Source: an uncultured Alphaproteobacteria bacterium | GTDB taxonomy: Bacteria; Pseudomonadota; Alphaproteobacteria; HIMB59 | NCBI GenBank assembly: GCA_902601865.1 | Contig: CACKOX010000011.1 | Span: 1-39,489, forward strand | Length of the DNA stretch: 39,489 nucleotides | Reading direction: 5' to 3' | Shown: one piece after another, positions 8,406 through 17,616 of the stretch | Position numbering within the stretch: position 1 is the first letter of the stretch | Layout of the letters: every line of letters begins with the position of its first letter | Notes under the pieces: model-generated | Seen by the model: only the letters and a program-made list of their open reading frames with translations | Databases searched by the model: none | Told to the model about the DNA's origin: nothing | Program-made: the position numbers and the translations under genes

Positions 8406-9351
8406 AAATCTTGCTATTGAGTTGGTCAGGGTTTCTGAATTTGCAGCATTAGCTGCATCCAAACATATAGGAAGAGGAAATGAAAAAGCAGCTGATCAAG
8501 CCGCTGTTGATGCAATGCGAAAGTGCCTAAACTCTCTTACAATATCAGGTACAGTTGTAATAGGTGAAGGTGAAAGAGATGAAGCTCCTATGCTGTATAT
8601 TGGTGAAAAAGTTGGTCAAGGTGGACCAAATGTTGATATTGCACTTGATCCTTTAGAAGGAACGACAATAACAGCAAAAGGTGGTGAAAATGCTATGGCA
8701 GTTATTGCGCTAGCACAAGAGGGGGGCTTTTTAAATGCTCCTGATGTATATATGAGAAAAATTTCAGCCAAAGTTGATAATGATAGCATTATATCTTTAA
8801 GCCAAGATCTAAAATCAAATATTAAAGAGCTAGCAAAATATAAAAAAATTAATACTGAAGATCTAGTAATATGTATTCTCGATCGTGAAAGACATCAAGA
8901 TGATATTGAAACAATAAGATCTGCAGGTGCAAGAATTAAAATAATTGGTGATGGAGATGTTAGTGCAGTAATTTCCTCAGCTATAGATAATAGTAATATT
9001 GATATGTATTACGGTATTGGTGGTGCACCAGAGGGAGTACTAGCTGCTGCTGCTTTGCAATGTGTAGGTGGTTATTTAGAGGGCCAGCTAATATTTTACA
9101 ATGATCAAGAAATAGAGAGAGCAAGAAAAACAGGCATAGAAAATTTAGATAAGATTTATAAGCTTAATGATCTAGCTACTGGAGATGTAATGTTTTCAGC
9201 CACAGGCGTAACTGATGGAACCATGCTTCGAGGTATAAACATCAATAAAAAATTTGCAGAAACACACTCTATTGTGATGCGTTCTAAAACAGGAACTATC
9301 AGACAAATTGATGGAAAACATAATTTCGACATCAAGCAACTTGACTACTGA
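8398..9351 (+). CDS. glpX: Class II fructose-1,6-bisphosphatase
   Basis: The gluconeogenic enzyme that dephosphorylates fructose 1,6-bisphosphate. GlpX signatures are GRGNEKAADQAAVDAMRK, VIGEGERDEAPMLYIGEKVG (metal-binding acidic residues) and DPLEGTTITAKGG. At 317 residues it is typical. The start is a TTG at 8398 overlapping the hom stop by 8 bases; the resulting MDRNLAIELVRVSE matches the normal GlpX N-terminus, so the rare start codon is credible. hom-glpX-recJ is a conserved alphaproteobacterial order. Confidence 0.95.
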   Translation: MDRNLAIELVRVSEFAALAASKHIGRGNEKAADQAAVDAMRKCLNSLTISGTVVIGEGERDEAPMLYIGEKVGQGGPNVDIALDPLEGTTITAKGGENAMAVIALAQEGGFLNAPDVYMRKISAKVDNDSIISLSQDLKSNIKELAKYKKINTEDLVICILDRERHQDDIETIRSAGARIKIIGDGDVSAVISSAIDNSNIDMYYGIGGAPEGVLAAAALQCVGGYLEGQLIFYNDQEIERARKTGIENLDKIYKLNDLATGDVMFSATGVTDGTMLRGININKKFAETHSIVMRSKTGTIRQIDGKHNFDIKQLDY

Positions 9352-11029
9352 AAAGACCTTTAACGGTACGGTTTGGAGACCATCAAATTTAGATTTAAAT
9401 GAAGATACAGCTTTTGAAGTTGCTCAAAAAAATAATATATCTATAAATTTATCAAAATTATTAATTAACCGTAATATAAAAAAAATATCTCATTTTTTAA
9501 ATTCAAAGTTAAAAGAGAATATTTCAGTAAATGAAATCTTAAAACTATCTAATTTAAAAAAGACAATTACTTTTTTTGAAAATATTAATAATGATAAGAA
9601 AATTTCTATTTTTTCAGATTATGATGTAGATGGAGCTTGTGCTGCTGCTATTTTTAAAAAATATCTTACTCAATTTGGCATTGAGGTTTTTGTTTATATT
9701 CCGAATAGATTGAATGAGGGATATGGATTAAGTACCCCAGCCTGCGATAAATTACTAGAATTCAGTTCTAATATTTTAGTTTTAGATTGTGGGAGTAACA
9801 ATATTGATGAACAAAAATATATTCATAAACAAGGAGCAAATCTTCTAATAGTAGACCATCATGAATGTGAAAGTTACTTTAATGAAACTATTGTTATAAA
9901 TCCTAAAACTCCAGAAGATAAGTCTAATCTTGATGATTTATGTGCCACAGCATTATCATTCCTAGTTCTGGTTTTTCTAAATCATGAAAATATTTTTCAA
10001 AAGAAAGATATATTACAATACCTTGATCTTGTTTCACTAGCTACAATTTGTGATTTAGTTCCCCTAAATAATATAAATCGATCATTTGTTAAGCAAGGAT
10101 TGAGGATAATTAATTCAGAAAATAAAAATAAAGGTATTCAAACTTTAATAAATCTAACAAAGATTAAACAGAAAATATCTGAGTATCATCTTGGATATAT
10201 TATTGGGCCTAGGATTAATGCAGGGGGAAGAATGGGGGAGTCTTTACTGGCATACAACCTCTTATCATCTGAAAACATACACCAAGCTATTCAAGTTGCA
10301 CAAATTATTGAGTCTCATAATCAAAATAGACAAAAAATTCAAACAAAAATCGTAAAAGAGATAGATTTAGATCATAACAATAACGTTAATATAAATTTTT
10401 TTTATGATGAAAAATGGCATATCGGTGTAGTAGGGATTATTGCCGGAAGGCTTATGCGTATAAATAACCGACCTTCATTTGTAATGACGCAGTCTAATGA
10501 TTTAGTGGTTGGTTCTGGTAGATCTCAGGGTGAAAAAAATATTGGGCTATTAATGATGCAAGCAATACAAAAAGGTATTCTAGTAAAAGGAGGCGGTCAT
10601 GGCAAAGCCTGTGGTTTTACATTAAAAAAAGAAAATATTGATACTTTTAAAAGTTTTTTAATTGATCAGACAAAGGATATAGAAATTTTAAACGAAAAGT
10701 CTTATGACTCATTAATTGATGTGAATGTGATCAATGATAATCTTTTAAAAGACCTAGAATATTTAAGCCCCTTTGGTCAACAAAATGCAGAACCAATTTT
10801 CAAAATTGAAAAAGCTAAAATTGATATTTTAAAAATCTTTAAAGATAAGCATGCAAAATTAAAGGTATCTGATAACCTTGGCTTTTCATGTGAAGGAATG
10901 TTTTTTGATGTTTCATCAACAGATCTTAAAAATTATTTAGCAAATCGATCTGAGTTTAATTGTTATTTTAAGGTTAAAAAAGATCCGTATAGCGATAAAA
11001 CTATAATACACCTTGAAGATATTCATTGA
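9311..11029 (+). CDS. recJ: Single-stranded-DNA-specific exonuclease RecJ
   Basis: A DHH-family 5'-3' exonuclease used in recombination and mismatch repair. Metal-binding motifs are present in order: SDYDVDGACAA (about residue 103), LDCGSNN, VDHHECE (DHH motif, about 178), then GPRINAGGRMGES and the DHHA1-type GGGHGKACGFT. At 572 residues it is full length. I start it at the ATG at 9311; a TTG three bases earlier is also in frame. The N-terminal 41 bases overlap glpX. Confidence 0.95.
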   Translation: MENIISTSSNLTTEKTFNGTVWRPSNLDLNEDTAFEVAQKNNISINLSKLLINRNIKKISHFLNSKLKENISVNEILKLSNLKKTITFFENINNDKKISIFSDYDVDGACAAAIFKKYLTQFGIEVFVYIPNRLNEGYGLSTPACDKLLEFSSNILVLDCGSNNIDEQKYIHKQGANLLIVDHHECESYFNETIVINPKTPEDKSNLDDLCATALSFLVLVFLNHENIFQKKDILQYLDLVSLATICDLVPLNNINRSFVKQGLRIINSENKNKGIQTLINLTKIKQKISEYHLGYIIGPRINAGGRMGESLLAYNLLSSENIHQAIQVAQIIESHNQNRQKIQTKIVKEIDLDHNNNVNINFFYDEKWHIGVVGIIAGRLMRINNRPSFVMTQSNDLVVGSGRSQGEKNIGLLMMQAIQKGILVKGGGHGKACGFTLKKENIDTFKSFLIDQTKDIEILNEKSYDSLIDVNVINDNLLKDLEYLSPFGQQNAEPIFKIEKAKIDILKIFKDKHAKLKVSDNLGFSCEGMFFDVSSTDLKNYLANRSEFNCYFKVKKDPYSDKTIIHLEDIH

Positions 11030-11076
11030 TTGATTTTTTATTAAATCTAGCTATTTTGTTTGTTTTAAAGATCGAT

Positions 11077-11151
11077 GTCTCCTTCGTCTAGCGGTTAGGA
11101 CATCACCCTTTCACGGTGAAGACACGGGTTCGATTCCCGTAGGAGATGCCA
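11077..11151 (+). tRNA. tRNA-Glu (anticodon TTC)
   Basis: A complete cloverleaf of 75 bases with encoded CCA. The acceptor arms are GTCTCCT and AGGAGAT (first pair G-T), the anticodon stem TCACC/GGTGA encloses the loop CTTTCAC with anticodon TTC at 11110-11112, and the T arm is CGGGTTCGATTCCCG. It lies 47 bases after recJ. Confidence 0.97.
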
Positions 11152-11165
11152 AAATATTGACTTTT

Positions 11166-11182
11166 ATTTCACTTAGTGAAAT
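11166..11182. promoter_or_regulatory. Perfect 7-3-7 inverted repeat upstream of the aminotransferase gene (candidate operator)
   Basis: ATTTCAC-TTA-GTGAAAT is a perfect dyad of 17 bp, 68 bases upstream of the aminotransferase start and 15 bases after the tRNA-Glu gene. It is not followed by a T-run, so it does not look like an intrinsic terminator. The 7-3-7 geometry equals that of the GntR-type sites near qor and the TPP lyase gene, but the sequence differs, so a different regulator would be expected. Confidence 0.5.
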
Positions 11183-11250
11183 TGCTAAAATAATCTTTGT
11201 AAAGCAATCCATAAAGTCATTATTTGAATAGAAAGGATATAGACTAAATT

Positions 11251-12411
11251 ATGCCAGGTAAAATTTCACTTTTCGTCCCAGGGCCAACCAATATGCCTGA
11301 TAGAGTAAGACAGGCAATGGATATTTCAAATGAGGACCACCGTGCACCAGGAATGGATAAATTTTGGCATCCACTAATAAACGATTTAAAAAAAGTTTTT
11401 GAAACAACCTCAGGTCAACCAATTATATTTCCAGGTACAGGCTCCAGTGGATGGGAAGCAGCACTTTCTAATTTATTAAGCAAGGGAGATAAAGTTTTAT
11501 CTGGAAGATTTGGACATTTTTCTCACCTTTGGATTGAAATGTGTAAAAAACTTCACATAGATGTTGAAGAAGTAGATTGTGAATGGGGTTCAGGAACACC
11601 TCATGAAGAATTTGAAAAGATTTTATCAGCTGACAAAGAACATAAAATAAAAGCTGTGCTTGTTACCCAAAACGAAACCTCTACTGGAGTAACAAATGAT
11701 GTTAAAGCTACAAGAGAGCTTTTAAACAATCTTAACCATCCAGCTTTATTATTCGTCGATGGGGTAAGCTCTATAGGTTCAATAAAATTTGAAATGGATG
11801 CATGGGGCGTTGATGTAGCAGTCTCTGGATCTCAAAAAGGTTTTATGTTACCTGCAGGTCTTGCTATTTCCTGCATTAGTCAGAAGGCACTTGAAACTGC
11901 TAAAACTGCAAATTTACCCAGAGCCTATTACGATTATCAAGATATGTTAAAAATTAATGAAACAGGTTACTGGCCTTATACTAACCCAATGCCACTATTA
12001 AGAGGTCTTCGAGAGGCTCTTGATATGATGATGGAAGAGGGACTTGATAACATCTATTCACGTCATAAGTTTTTAGCTGAAGCAGTTCAAAAAGCGTCAA
12101 GTGCTTGGGGACTTAAACTTTGTGCAAAAGATCCATCTTTATATTCTAATACTGTTACAGCTATCATGGTTCCAGAGGGTATTGACTCCACAGATGTTGT
12201 TAAAACAGCTTACAATAAATATAACACTTCCTTTGGTGGTGGATTAAATAAAGTCGCTGGAAAGTTATTTAGAATAGGTCACCTTGGTGATTTAAATAGC
12301 ACTATGATACTTGGAGCAATTTCAACAGCCGAATTAGCGATGTATGATGTAGGAATAAAGTTTGAACTTGGAAGTGGCGTTGCCGCAGCCATCAAACATT
12401 TAAAAGTCTAA
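11251..12411 (+). CDS. sgaA: PLP-dependent serine/alanine-glyoxylate aminotransferase
   Basis: A class V aminotransferase of 386 residues that transfers an amino group to glyoxylate, forming glycine; the donor (serine, alanine or aspartate) cannot be fixed from sequence. FVPGPTNMPDRVRQAMD and DHRAP at the N-terminus are the family signature, FVDGVSSIGS is the PLP aspartate region, and SGSQKGFMLPAGLA contains the PLP lysine. FRIGHLGDLN and LGSGVAAA are found in SgaA and also in the aspartate-glyoxylate enzyme BhcA. No other beta-hydroxyaspartate-cycle gene is visible here, so SgaA is the safer name. The reductase gene begins on the base after its stop codon, so the two are surely cotranscribed. 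A good GAAAGGATAT ribosome site lies upstream. Confidence 0.88.
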   Translation: MPGKISLFVPGPTNMPDRVRQAMDISNEDHRAPGMDKFWHPLINDLKKVFETTSGQPIIFPGTGSSGWEAALSNLLSKGDKVLSGRFGHFSHLWIEMCKKLHIDVEEVDCEWGSGTPHEEFEKILSADKEHKIKAVLVTQNETSTGVTNDVKATRELLNNLNHPALLFVDGVSSIGSIKFEMDAWGVDVAVSGSQKGFMLPAGLAISCISQKALETAKTANLPRAYYDYQDMLKINETGYWPYTNPMPLLRGLREALDMMMEEGLDNIYSRHKFLAEAVQKASSAWGLKLCAKDPSLYSNTVTAIMVPEGIDSTDVVKTAYNKYNTSFGGGLNKVAGKLFRIGHLGDLNSTMILGAISTAELAMYDVGIKFELGSGVAAAIKHLKV

Positions 12412-13389
12412 ATGAAAATTTGTATTTACGGTGCTGGAGCAATAGGTGGTTACCTTGGAGCAAAATTAACTGAAATTGGTGCTGATGTCACTTTGATTGC
12501 AAGAGGCCCTCACTACGAAGCTATTAGACAAGATGGATTGAGATTAAGAAAAGATGGTAAAGAACTTGTTGTTTATCCCAAGTGCGTTGACACAGCAGAG
12601 AAGGCAGGAAAGCAAGATTATATTTTTGTGACTCTAAAAGCACATTCTGTGCCAGGTTGTCTTGATGCTTTTGAAGTACTTATGAAAGAGGATACGTCAT
12701 TTGTCTGGGGAGTAAATGGTATTCCATGGTGGTACTTTTATAATCACAGTAATCCTGACTTCAAAGATAAAAAAGTTACCTCAGTTGATCCAGATGGAAG
12801 TCAATGGTCTCGAATAGGTCCTGAAAAAATTATTGGTTGTATTGTCAATCCAGCCTCAGAGGTTATCAAACCAGGTGTTATTCAACACCTAGAGGGTGAC
12901 AAGTTTCAATTAGGAGAAATTAATGGCGAGGAAACAGATAGAATTAAAAATCTTTCTGAGACATTAGAAAAAGCTGGCTTTCAAGCACCAGTTAGACCAA
13001 ATATTAAGGGAGATATATGGCTAAAGCTTTTTGGTAACTTGTCTCTTAACCCTATCAGTGCACTTACTACATCTACTCTTGTCAAAATTTGTAGCAACCA
13101 TGAAGTTAGGGATGTTGTAAAAAATATGATGAATGAAGCACATGCCATTTCTCAAAGTTTAGGAATTGACAAACCTTTTGATGTGGAAAGAAGAATAGAT
13201 GCTGCTAAAGCAGTGGGTGAGCATAAAACATCAATGCTTCAAGATTTAGAACGTGATAGACCAATGGAAATTGATGCTCTAATTTCTTCAGTTCAAGAAC
13301 TTGGAAGAATTACAAATATTCCAACACCAACAATTGATACAGTGCTCGCTTTAACAAAACTTAGAGCAAAAGAAGCTAAATTATATTAA
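12412..13389 (+). CDS. Ketopantoate reductase family (ApbA/PanE-like) oxidoreductase
   Basis: A 325-residue NADPH-dependent reductase with the Rossmann start [16 protein letters not shown], the FVTLKAH segment, and the C-terminal helical domain typical of PanE ([33 protein letters not shown]). Canonical PanE reduces ketopantoate in pantothenate synthesis. Here the gene follows the glyoxylate aminotransferase with no gap (TAA directly followed by ATG), so reduction of a 2-oxo acid formed by transamination, such as hydroxypyruvate, is an alternative role; that is inference from context. It converges on sucD with a shared TTAA. Confidence 0.85.
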   Translation: MKICIYGAGAIGGYLGAKLTEIGADVTLIARGPHYEAIRQDGLRLRKDGKELVVYPKCVDTAEKAGKQDYIFVTLKAHSVPGCLDAFEVLMKEDTSFVWGVNGIPWWYFYNHSNPDFKDKKVTSVDPDGSQWSRIGPEKIIGCIVNPASEVIKPGVIQHLEGDKFQLGEINGEETDRIKNLSETLEKAGFQAPVRPNIKGDIWLKLFGNLSLNPISALTTSTLVKICSNHEVRDVVKNMMNEAHAISQSLGIDKPFDVERRIDAAKAVGEHKTSMLQDLERDRPMEIDALISSVQELGRITNIPTPTIDTVLALTKLRAKEAKLY

Positions 13390-14258
13390 CTAAGTGCCTC
13401 TTTAATTGTTTCGCCTAATTTTGCTGGTGATTTTGAGATATGAACTCCAGCCTCTTCTAAAGCACTAAACTTTGACTCAGCAGTACCTTTTCCTCCTGAT
13501 ATAATGGCACCAGCATGACCCATTCTTTTTCCAGCAGGAGCACTTGCACCAGCTATAAAAGATGCAACTGGTTTTTTAATTTCAGATTTTTTTATAAACT
13601 CTGCAGCCTCTTCTTCAGCAGTGCCACCAATTTCTCCTATCATAATAATACCCTCAGTTCCAGGGTCTTTTAAAAACAGATCAAGACAGTCTATAAAGTT
13701 TGTTCCGTTAATCGGATCTCCACCAATACCAATACAAGTTGATTGTCCTAGACCTACTGCAGATGTTTGAGCGACTGCTTCATAAGTAAGAGTTCCAGAT
13801 CTACTAACAATGCCTATTTTTCCTTTTTTATGAATATGGCCAGGCATGATACCTATTTTACATTCATCTGGTGTAATTATTCCAGGACAGTTTGGACCAA
13901 TTAAACGTGATTTCGATTTTTCTAATTTTCTTTTTACCTGCATCATATCGAGTACTGGGACACCCTCAGTTATACAAACAATTAACTCCATATCAGCATC
14001 AATAGCTTCAATAATAGCACCTGCAGCAAAGGGAGGTGGAACATATATAACAGTTGCATTTGCTTCAGTACTGTCTTTAGCTTCCTTGACACTGTTAAAT
14101 ACTGGAAGACCCAAGTGTTCTTGACCACCTTTCTTTGGGGTCACGCCACCGACCATTAGTGTTCCATATTTAATTGCTTGTTCTGAGTGGAAAGTTCCTT
14201 GCGAGCCTGTAAATCCTTGGCAAATTACTTTGGTATTTTTATCTATTAATACTGACAT
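13386..14258 (-). CDS. sucD: Succinate-CoA ligase (ADP-forming), alpha subunit
   Basis: A 290-residue alpha subunit that carries the phosphohistidine. [18 protein letters not shown] is the CoA-binding N-terminus, [20 protein letters not shown] is typical of SucD, and [17 protein letters not shown] contains the active-site histidine. [11 protein letters not shown] is also present. Compared with malate-CoA ligase (MtkB), the GPNCPGI and [10 protein letters not shown] segments favour SucD. It is the last gene of qor-sucC-sucD, 10 bases after sucC. It is not next to sucAB or mdh as in most alphaproteobacteria. Confidence 0.94.
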   Translation of the reverse strand: MSVLIDKNTKVICQGFTGSQGTFHSEQAIKYGTLMVGGVTPKKGGQEHLGLPVFNSVKEAKDSTEANATVIYVPPPFAAGAIIEAIDADMELIVCITEGVPVLDMMQVKRKLEKSKSRLIGPNCPGIITPDECKIGIMPGHIHKKGKIGIVSRSGTLTYEAVAQTSAVGLGQSTCIGIGGDPINGTNFIDCLDLFLKDPGTEGIIMIGEIGGTAEEEAAEFIKKSEIKKPVASFIAGASAPAGKRMGHAGAIISGGKGTAESKFSALEEAGVHISKSPAKLGETIKEALS

Positions 14259-14268
14259 GATCTCTCCT

Positions 14269-15456
14269 TTAATTTAAAGCCTTAACTGCTTTTTGAGCTG
14301 CATCATCTAAATTATCAGCAGATATGATTGAGAGCCCAGATTTATTTAAAATTTCTTTTCCTAGGTCAACATTAGTTCCTTCTAATCTTACTACCAATGG
14401 AACCTCTATAGACAGCTCTTTAGCTGCAGCTACAACACCTTCAGCAATGATGTCACATTTCATGATACCACCAAAAATATTTACCAAAATAGCTTTCACA
14501 TTTGGATCCTGCAAAATAATAGAGAATGCTTTTGCTACTCTTTCTTTTGTAGCTCCACCTCCAACATCTAAGAAATTTGCAGGACTACCGCCATGTAATT
14601 TAATAATGTCCATTGTGCCCATTGCTAATCCTGCTCCATTAACCATGCAACCAATTTGACCATCTAATTTTACATAGTTAAGTTCGTGTTTTGATGCTTC
14701 GATTTCAGCTGGATCTTCTTCAGTTTCATCTCTCATAGACGCAACATCTTTATGTTTATAAAGTGCATTATCGTCTATGGATACTTTTGCATCTAAAGCT
14801 AAAAAATTACCTTCGCCAGTTAAAACAAAGGGATTAACCTCGACTAAAGATGCATCTGTTGATAAGAAGCTACTATATATTTTTTGAATTTGATCACAGA
14901 AGTCTGCTGAAAGATTTTGATCTATTTTTAAGCCCTTAATTAATTTATCTAAACTATTTTGATCAATCACACTATCACCGGGTATATTAACTGTAATGAT
15001 TTTTTCAGGTTCTCTCTCAGCTACTTCTTCAATTTCCATACCACCTTCGGTAGAAGCTATTATTGAAATTGAGGATGTAGCTCGATCTACAAGCATACTT
15101 AAGTAATACTCTTTTTTAATATCACAACCCTCTTCAATATAAAGACGATTTACTTGCTTTCCGCTTAGACCGGTTTGTTTTGTTACGAGAGTTTTGCCAA
15201 ACATTTTTTTCGCATTATCTTTAGCCTCATCCTTAGAAAAACAAACTCTAACTCCGCCTTTTTCATCACCACTATCTTTAAACTTACCCGCACCTCTTCC
15301 TCCGGCATGAATTTGAGATTTCACCACCATTACCGGTGTTTGGATAGAGTCTACAGCAGTATCTATATCGCTATCATCCAATACTGGATATCCATTTAAA
15401 ACTCTTACATTATTATTTTTTAATAAAATTTTCGCTTGGTATTCGTGCAGATTCAT
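14269..15456 (-). CDS. sucC: Succinate-CoA ligase (ADP-forming), beta subunit
   Basis: A 395-residue beta subunit with an ATP-grasp fold. MNLHEYQAK at the N-terminus, [15 protein letters not shown] as the nucleotide-binding loop, EVNPFVLT and [13 protein letters not shown] as metal-binding segments, and [17 protein letters not shown] near the C-terminus match SucC rather than MtkA (which has NIFAGINRCD). With SucD it makes ATP from succinyl-CoA in the TCA cycle, or runs in reverse. Its ATG overlaps the qor stop (ATGA), so it is coupled to qor and driven, at least partly, from the operator-bearing promoter upstream of qor. Confidence 0.95.
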   Translation of the reverse strand: MNLHEYQAKILLKNNNVRVLNGYPVLDDSDIDTAVDSIQTPVMVVKSQIHAGGRGAGKFKDSGDEKGGVRVCFSKDEAKDNAKKMFGKTLVTKQTGLSGKQVNRLYIEEGCDIKKEYYLSMLVDRATSSISIIASTEGGMEIEEVAEREPEKIITVNIPGDSVIDQNSLDKLIKGLKIDQNLSADFCDQIQKIYSSFLSTDASLVEVNPFVLTGEGNFLALDAKVSIDDNALYKHKDVASMRDETEEDPAEIEASKHELNYVKLDGQIGCMVNGAGLAMGTMDIIKLHGGSPANFLDVGGGATKERVAKAFSIILQDPNVKAILVNIFGGIMKCDIIAEGVVAAAKELSIEVPLVVRLEGTNVDLGKEILNKSGLSIISADNLDDAAQKAVKALN

Positions 15457-16427
15457 GCCTGTTCTCCTTTTATATCTAATACTATTTTTCCGATGTGATC
15501 GGACTTTTCCATAACTTCGTGTGCTTTATTTACTTCATGCATTTTAAAAGTTTCAAAAATTGTAGGCTTATATTTACCATCCTCTATCAAGGGCCATATC
15601 TCTTTTTGCACTTGATCGACAATAATTCCTTTTTCTAAAGGAGTTCTAGATCTCAAAGTTGAACCAGAAATTTTTAGTTGTTTGTTCATTATATGCAGGA
15701 GATTAGCTTCACCTTTAATTCCACCTAAAGCAGCTATGTATGTGAGTCTTCCTTTAAAGTTTAAAATTTTTAAATTTTTTTTTAGATACTCTCCTCCAAC
15801 CATGTCTAATATAACATCAACTTTTAATTTTTTCTCATTAAAATATTCCTCAAAATCTAAATCTTTATAATTAATAGCTTCTGTTGCCCCTAATTCTATA
15901 CAGCTCTTACACTTTTGATTTGTCCCTGCTGTAACGTAAAGATTTTTTGTATAGTTTTTAAGAATAGAAATAGCTGTAGTGCCTATGCCACTACTTCCCC
16001 CATGTATTAGAATACTTTCATCTTTTTGGAAGTTCGATACATTAAAAATATTTTCATAAACTGTGAGTGTCGTTTCAGGCAAGCCTCCCGCCTCAAGGGA
16101 ATTTAAATTGTTTGGTAAGGGCATAACTTGCTTTTCATCAACATTCACAAATTCTGCATAACCACCACCTGCTAGAATTGCACATACGTGGTCTCCTAAG
16201 CTAAATTTTTTTACTAACTTACCTAATTTTGAAATTTTACCAGAGCACTCCAGACCGATTATTTCACTTTCACCTTTTGGTGGAGGGTAGTGACCTTTTC
16301 TTTGAAGAATATCGGCTCTGTTGATACCAGCGTAATCAATTTCAATTTGTATTTGGCTATCAAGAGGATCATTCAATACTTTTTCATCTATAAAGAGATT
16401 ACCCTCATTATTATTGATAAATTTCAA
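15453..16427 (-). CDS. qor: NAD(P)H:quinone oxidoreductase, PIG3/Qor-type MDR family
   Basis: A zinc-free medium-chain reductase. [18 protein letters not shown] is characteristic of the PIG3/TP53I3 branch, [19 protein letters not shown] is the cofactor-binding loop, and [10 protein letters not shown] follows. I place the start at the TTG at 16427: it is preceded by AGAGGA at a suitable distance and gives the normal distance to the INRAD motif (324 residues). The frame stays open to an ATG at 16457, but that lies inside the operator and adds ten odd residues. The substrate is unknown; members reduce quinones or activated enones. First gene of qor-sucC-sucD; the stop overlaps the sucC start. 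Confidence 0.82.
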   Translation of the reverse strand: MKFINNNEGNLFIDEKVLNDPLDSQIQIEIDYAGINRADILQRKGHYPPPKGESEIIGLECSGKISKLGKLVKKFSLGDHVCAILAGGGYAEFVNVDEKQVMPLPNNLNSLEAGGLPETTLTVYENIFNVSNFQKDESILIHGGSSGIGTTAISILKNYTKNLYVTAGTNQKCKSCIELGATEAINYKDLDFEEYFNEKKLKVDVILDMVGGEYLKKNLKILNFKGRLTYIAALGGIKGEANLLHIMNKQLKISGSTLRSRTPLEKGIIVDQVQKEIWPLIEDGKYKPTIFETFKMHEVNKAHEVMEKSDHIGKIVLDIKGEQA

Positions 16428-16447
16428 AATTATTTTCCTCTGGCATT

Positions 16448-16464
16448 TTGTATACATTATACAA
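16448..16464. promoter_or_regulatory. Predicted GntR operator O1 over the qor-sucCD promoter
   Basis: TTGTATA-CAT-TATACAA is a perfect inverted repeat with 7-bp arms. On the minus strand it contains a perfect TATAAT (16456-16461) about 29 bases before the qor TTG start, so a bound repressor would cover the -10 box. It shares 15 of 17 bases with the dyad at 20471-20487, next to the GntR gene. It lies 155 bases upstream of tctC. Confidence 0.72.
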
Positions 16465-16498
16465 TTCTTAAAAACAATCTCTGTTATAAGGGTTAATA

Positions 16499-16515
16499 AA
16501 AGATTATGTATACCA
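16499..16515. promoter_or_regulatory. Half-degenerate GntR operator O3 between qor and tctC
   Basis: Read on the minus strand, TGGTATACAT is identical to the first ten bases of the site at 20471-20487, but the other arm (AATCTTT) is degenerate. Its centre is 51 bp from the centre of the perfect site near qor, close to five helical turns, which would permit cooperative binding. It lies nearer to tctC than that site. Confidence 0.4.
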
Positions 16516-16619
16516 ACAATATTTGATAAAAATTTCAAATTATGAAACAATGAAAATTATTATTTTTCAATCTACTATAAATAGTCTATTCTACGTCCTA
16601 ACCTATAGGAGGAAACAAT

Positions 16620-17597
16620 ATGTCAATAATTAAGAAATTAGCATTAGTAGTTGTTTCACTTTCACTTGTCGCTGTTAGCTCAGTGTCTTCTGCGAAGCCT
16701 TTTAGTCCAAAGAAGCCTGTTGAGCTTATTATACCAGCTGGTCAAGGTGGTGGAGCTGACGAAATCGCTAGATTAGTTCAAGGTGTTATCGAAAAGAACG
16801 ATTACGCATCTAAGCCTGTGATTCCGATTAACAAATCTGGTGGATCAGGTGGTGAAGCTATGACTTATGTTAAGAAAAAAGCTGGTGATGAGCACACACT
16901 TATCATTACTCTTAACAACGTTCTTACTACACCCGTAAACCAGCCAGAATTAGGCATTGATTTCTTTAATGACTTTACGCCTTTAGCAAGACTTATCACT
17001 GATACTTTCCTAGTTTGGATTGCAACAGAAGGTAAGAACACTGCTGGTGTAGAAACATTTGATGATTTCATTGACCTAGCAAAAGGTAACGGTCTTGTAA
17101 TGGGTGGTACAGGAAGTATGTCCGAGGACGAATTACTTCTTGGTATGATGAGAGGTCAATTTGGATTTGACGCTAAGTATGTTCCATACAGCGGCGGTGG
17201 TGCTGTTGCTAAGGGACTAGTTGGTGGTGAGTCTGATTTCACATTAAACAACCCTTCAGAGCAAATGGGTTTCTACCAATCAGGTGACTCAAAAGCATTA
17301 GTCATGATGACTCCTGAAAGAAATCCTGCATTCCCTGAAGTACCATCTTCATATGAATTAGGTTATCCTGATCTTGAATACTACATGATGAGAGCATTTA
17401 TGGCTCCAGCTGGTATTGATGCAGAAGTAGAGAAGTACTACACAGGTCTTCTTCACACTGTTTATCATGATGACGAGTTCCAAACTTTCAACATTGACGA
17501 CGGAAAGTTAATGAGTTGGTTAGAAGGTTATGGTCTTAAAGACTTCTTAGCAATTGAATATGAGAAGCACGGCGAGATCATTAAGAACTTTAACTAA
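16620..17597 (+). CDS. tctC: Tripartite tricarboxylate transporter, periplasmic substrate-binding protein (TctC family)
   Basis: A 325-residue secreted solute-binding protein. The signal peptide MSIIKKLALVVVSLSLVAVS leads to a likely cleavage after VSSA. The mature part has KPVELIIPAGQGGGADEIAR, the TctC/Bug-family ligand loop, and YVPYSGGGAVAKGLVGGESDF. Substrates of the family are small carboxylates; the exact ligand cannot be read. The start has a strong TAGGAGG site. Codon choice is unlike its neighbours: by my count Asn is AAC 12 times and AAT twice, Lys AAG 14 and AAA 7, in an otherwise A/T-ending region, which suggests very high expression. First of tctC-tctB-tctA. Confidence 0.93.
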   Translation: MSIIKKLALVVVSLSLVAVSSVSSAKPFSPKKPVELIIPAGQGGGADEIARLVQGVIEKNDYASKPVIPINKSGGSGGEAMTYVKKKAGDEHTLIITLNNVLTTPVNQPELGIDFFNDFTPLARLITDTFLVWIATEGKNTAGVETFDDFIDLAKGNGLVMGGTGSMSEDELLLGMMRGQFGFDAKYVPYSGGGAVAKGLVGGESDFTLNNPSEQMGFYQSGDSKALVMMTPERNPAFPEVPSSYELGYPDLEYYMMRAFMAPAGIDAEVEKYYTGLLHTVYHDDEFQTFNIDDGKLMSWLEGYGLKDFLAIEYEKHGEIIKNFN

Positions 17598-17616
17598 TAT
17601 TTAAGTTACGAGTGAT

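Noticed and set aside
11166-11182. Intrinsic terminator for tRNA-Glu
   Set aside because: The stem is A/T-rich with no following T-run.
11251-12411. BhcA of the beta-hydroxyaspartate cycle
   Set aside because: Sequence resembles BhcA, but bhcB, bhcC and bhcD are not adjacent; the gene next door is a PanE-like reductase.
13386-15456. Malate-CoA ligase (MtkAB) as identity of sucC/sucD, which would suit a serine cycle next to sgaA
   Set aside because: Diagnostic segments ([10 protein letters not shown] in the beta subunit; [20 protein letters not shown] in the alpha subunit) match succinate-CoA ligase, and no other serine-cycle gene is present.
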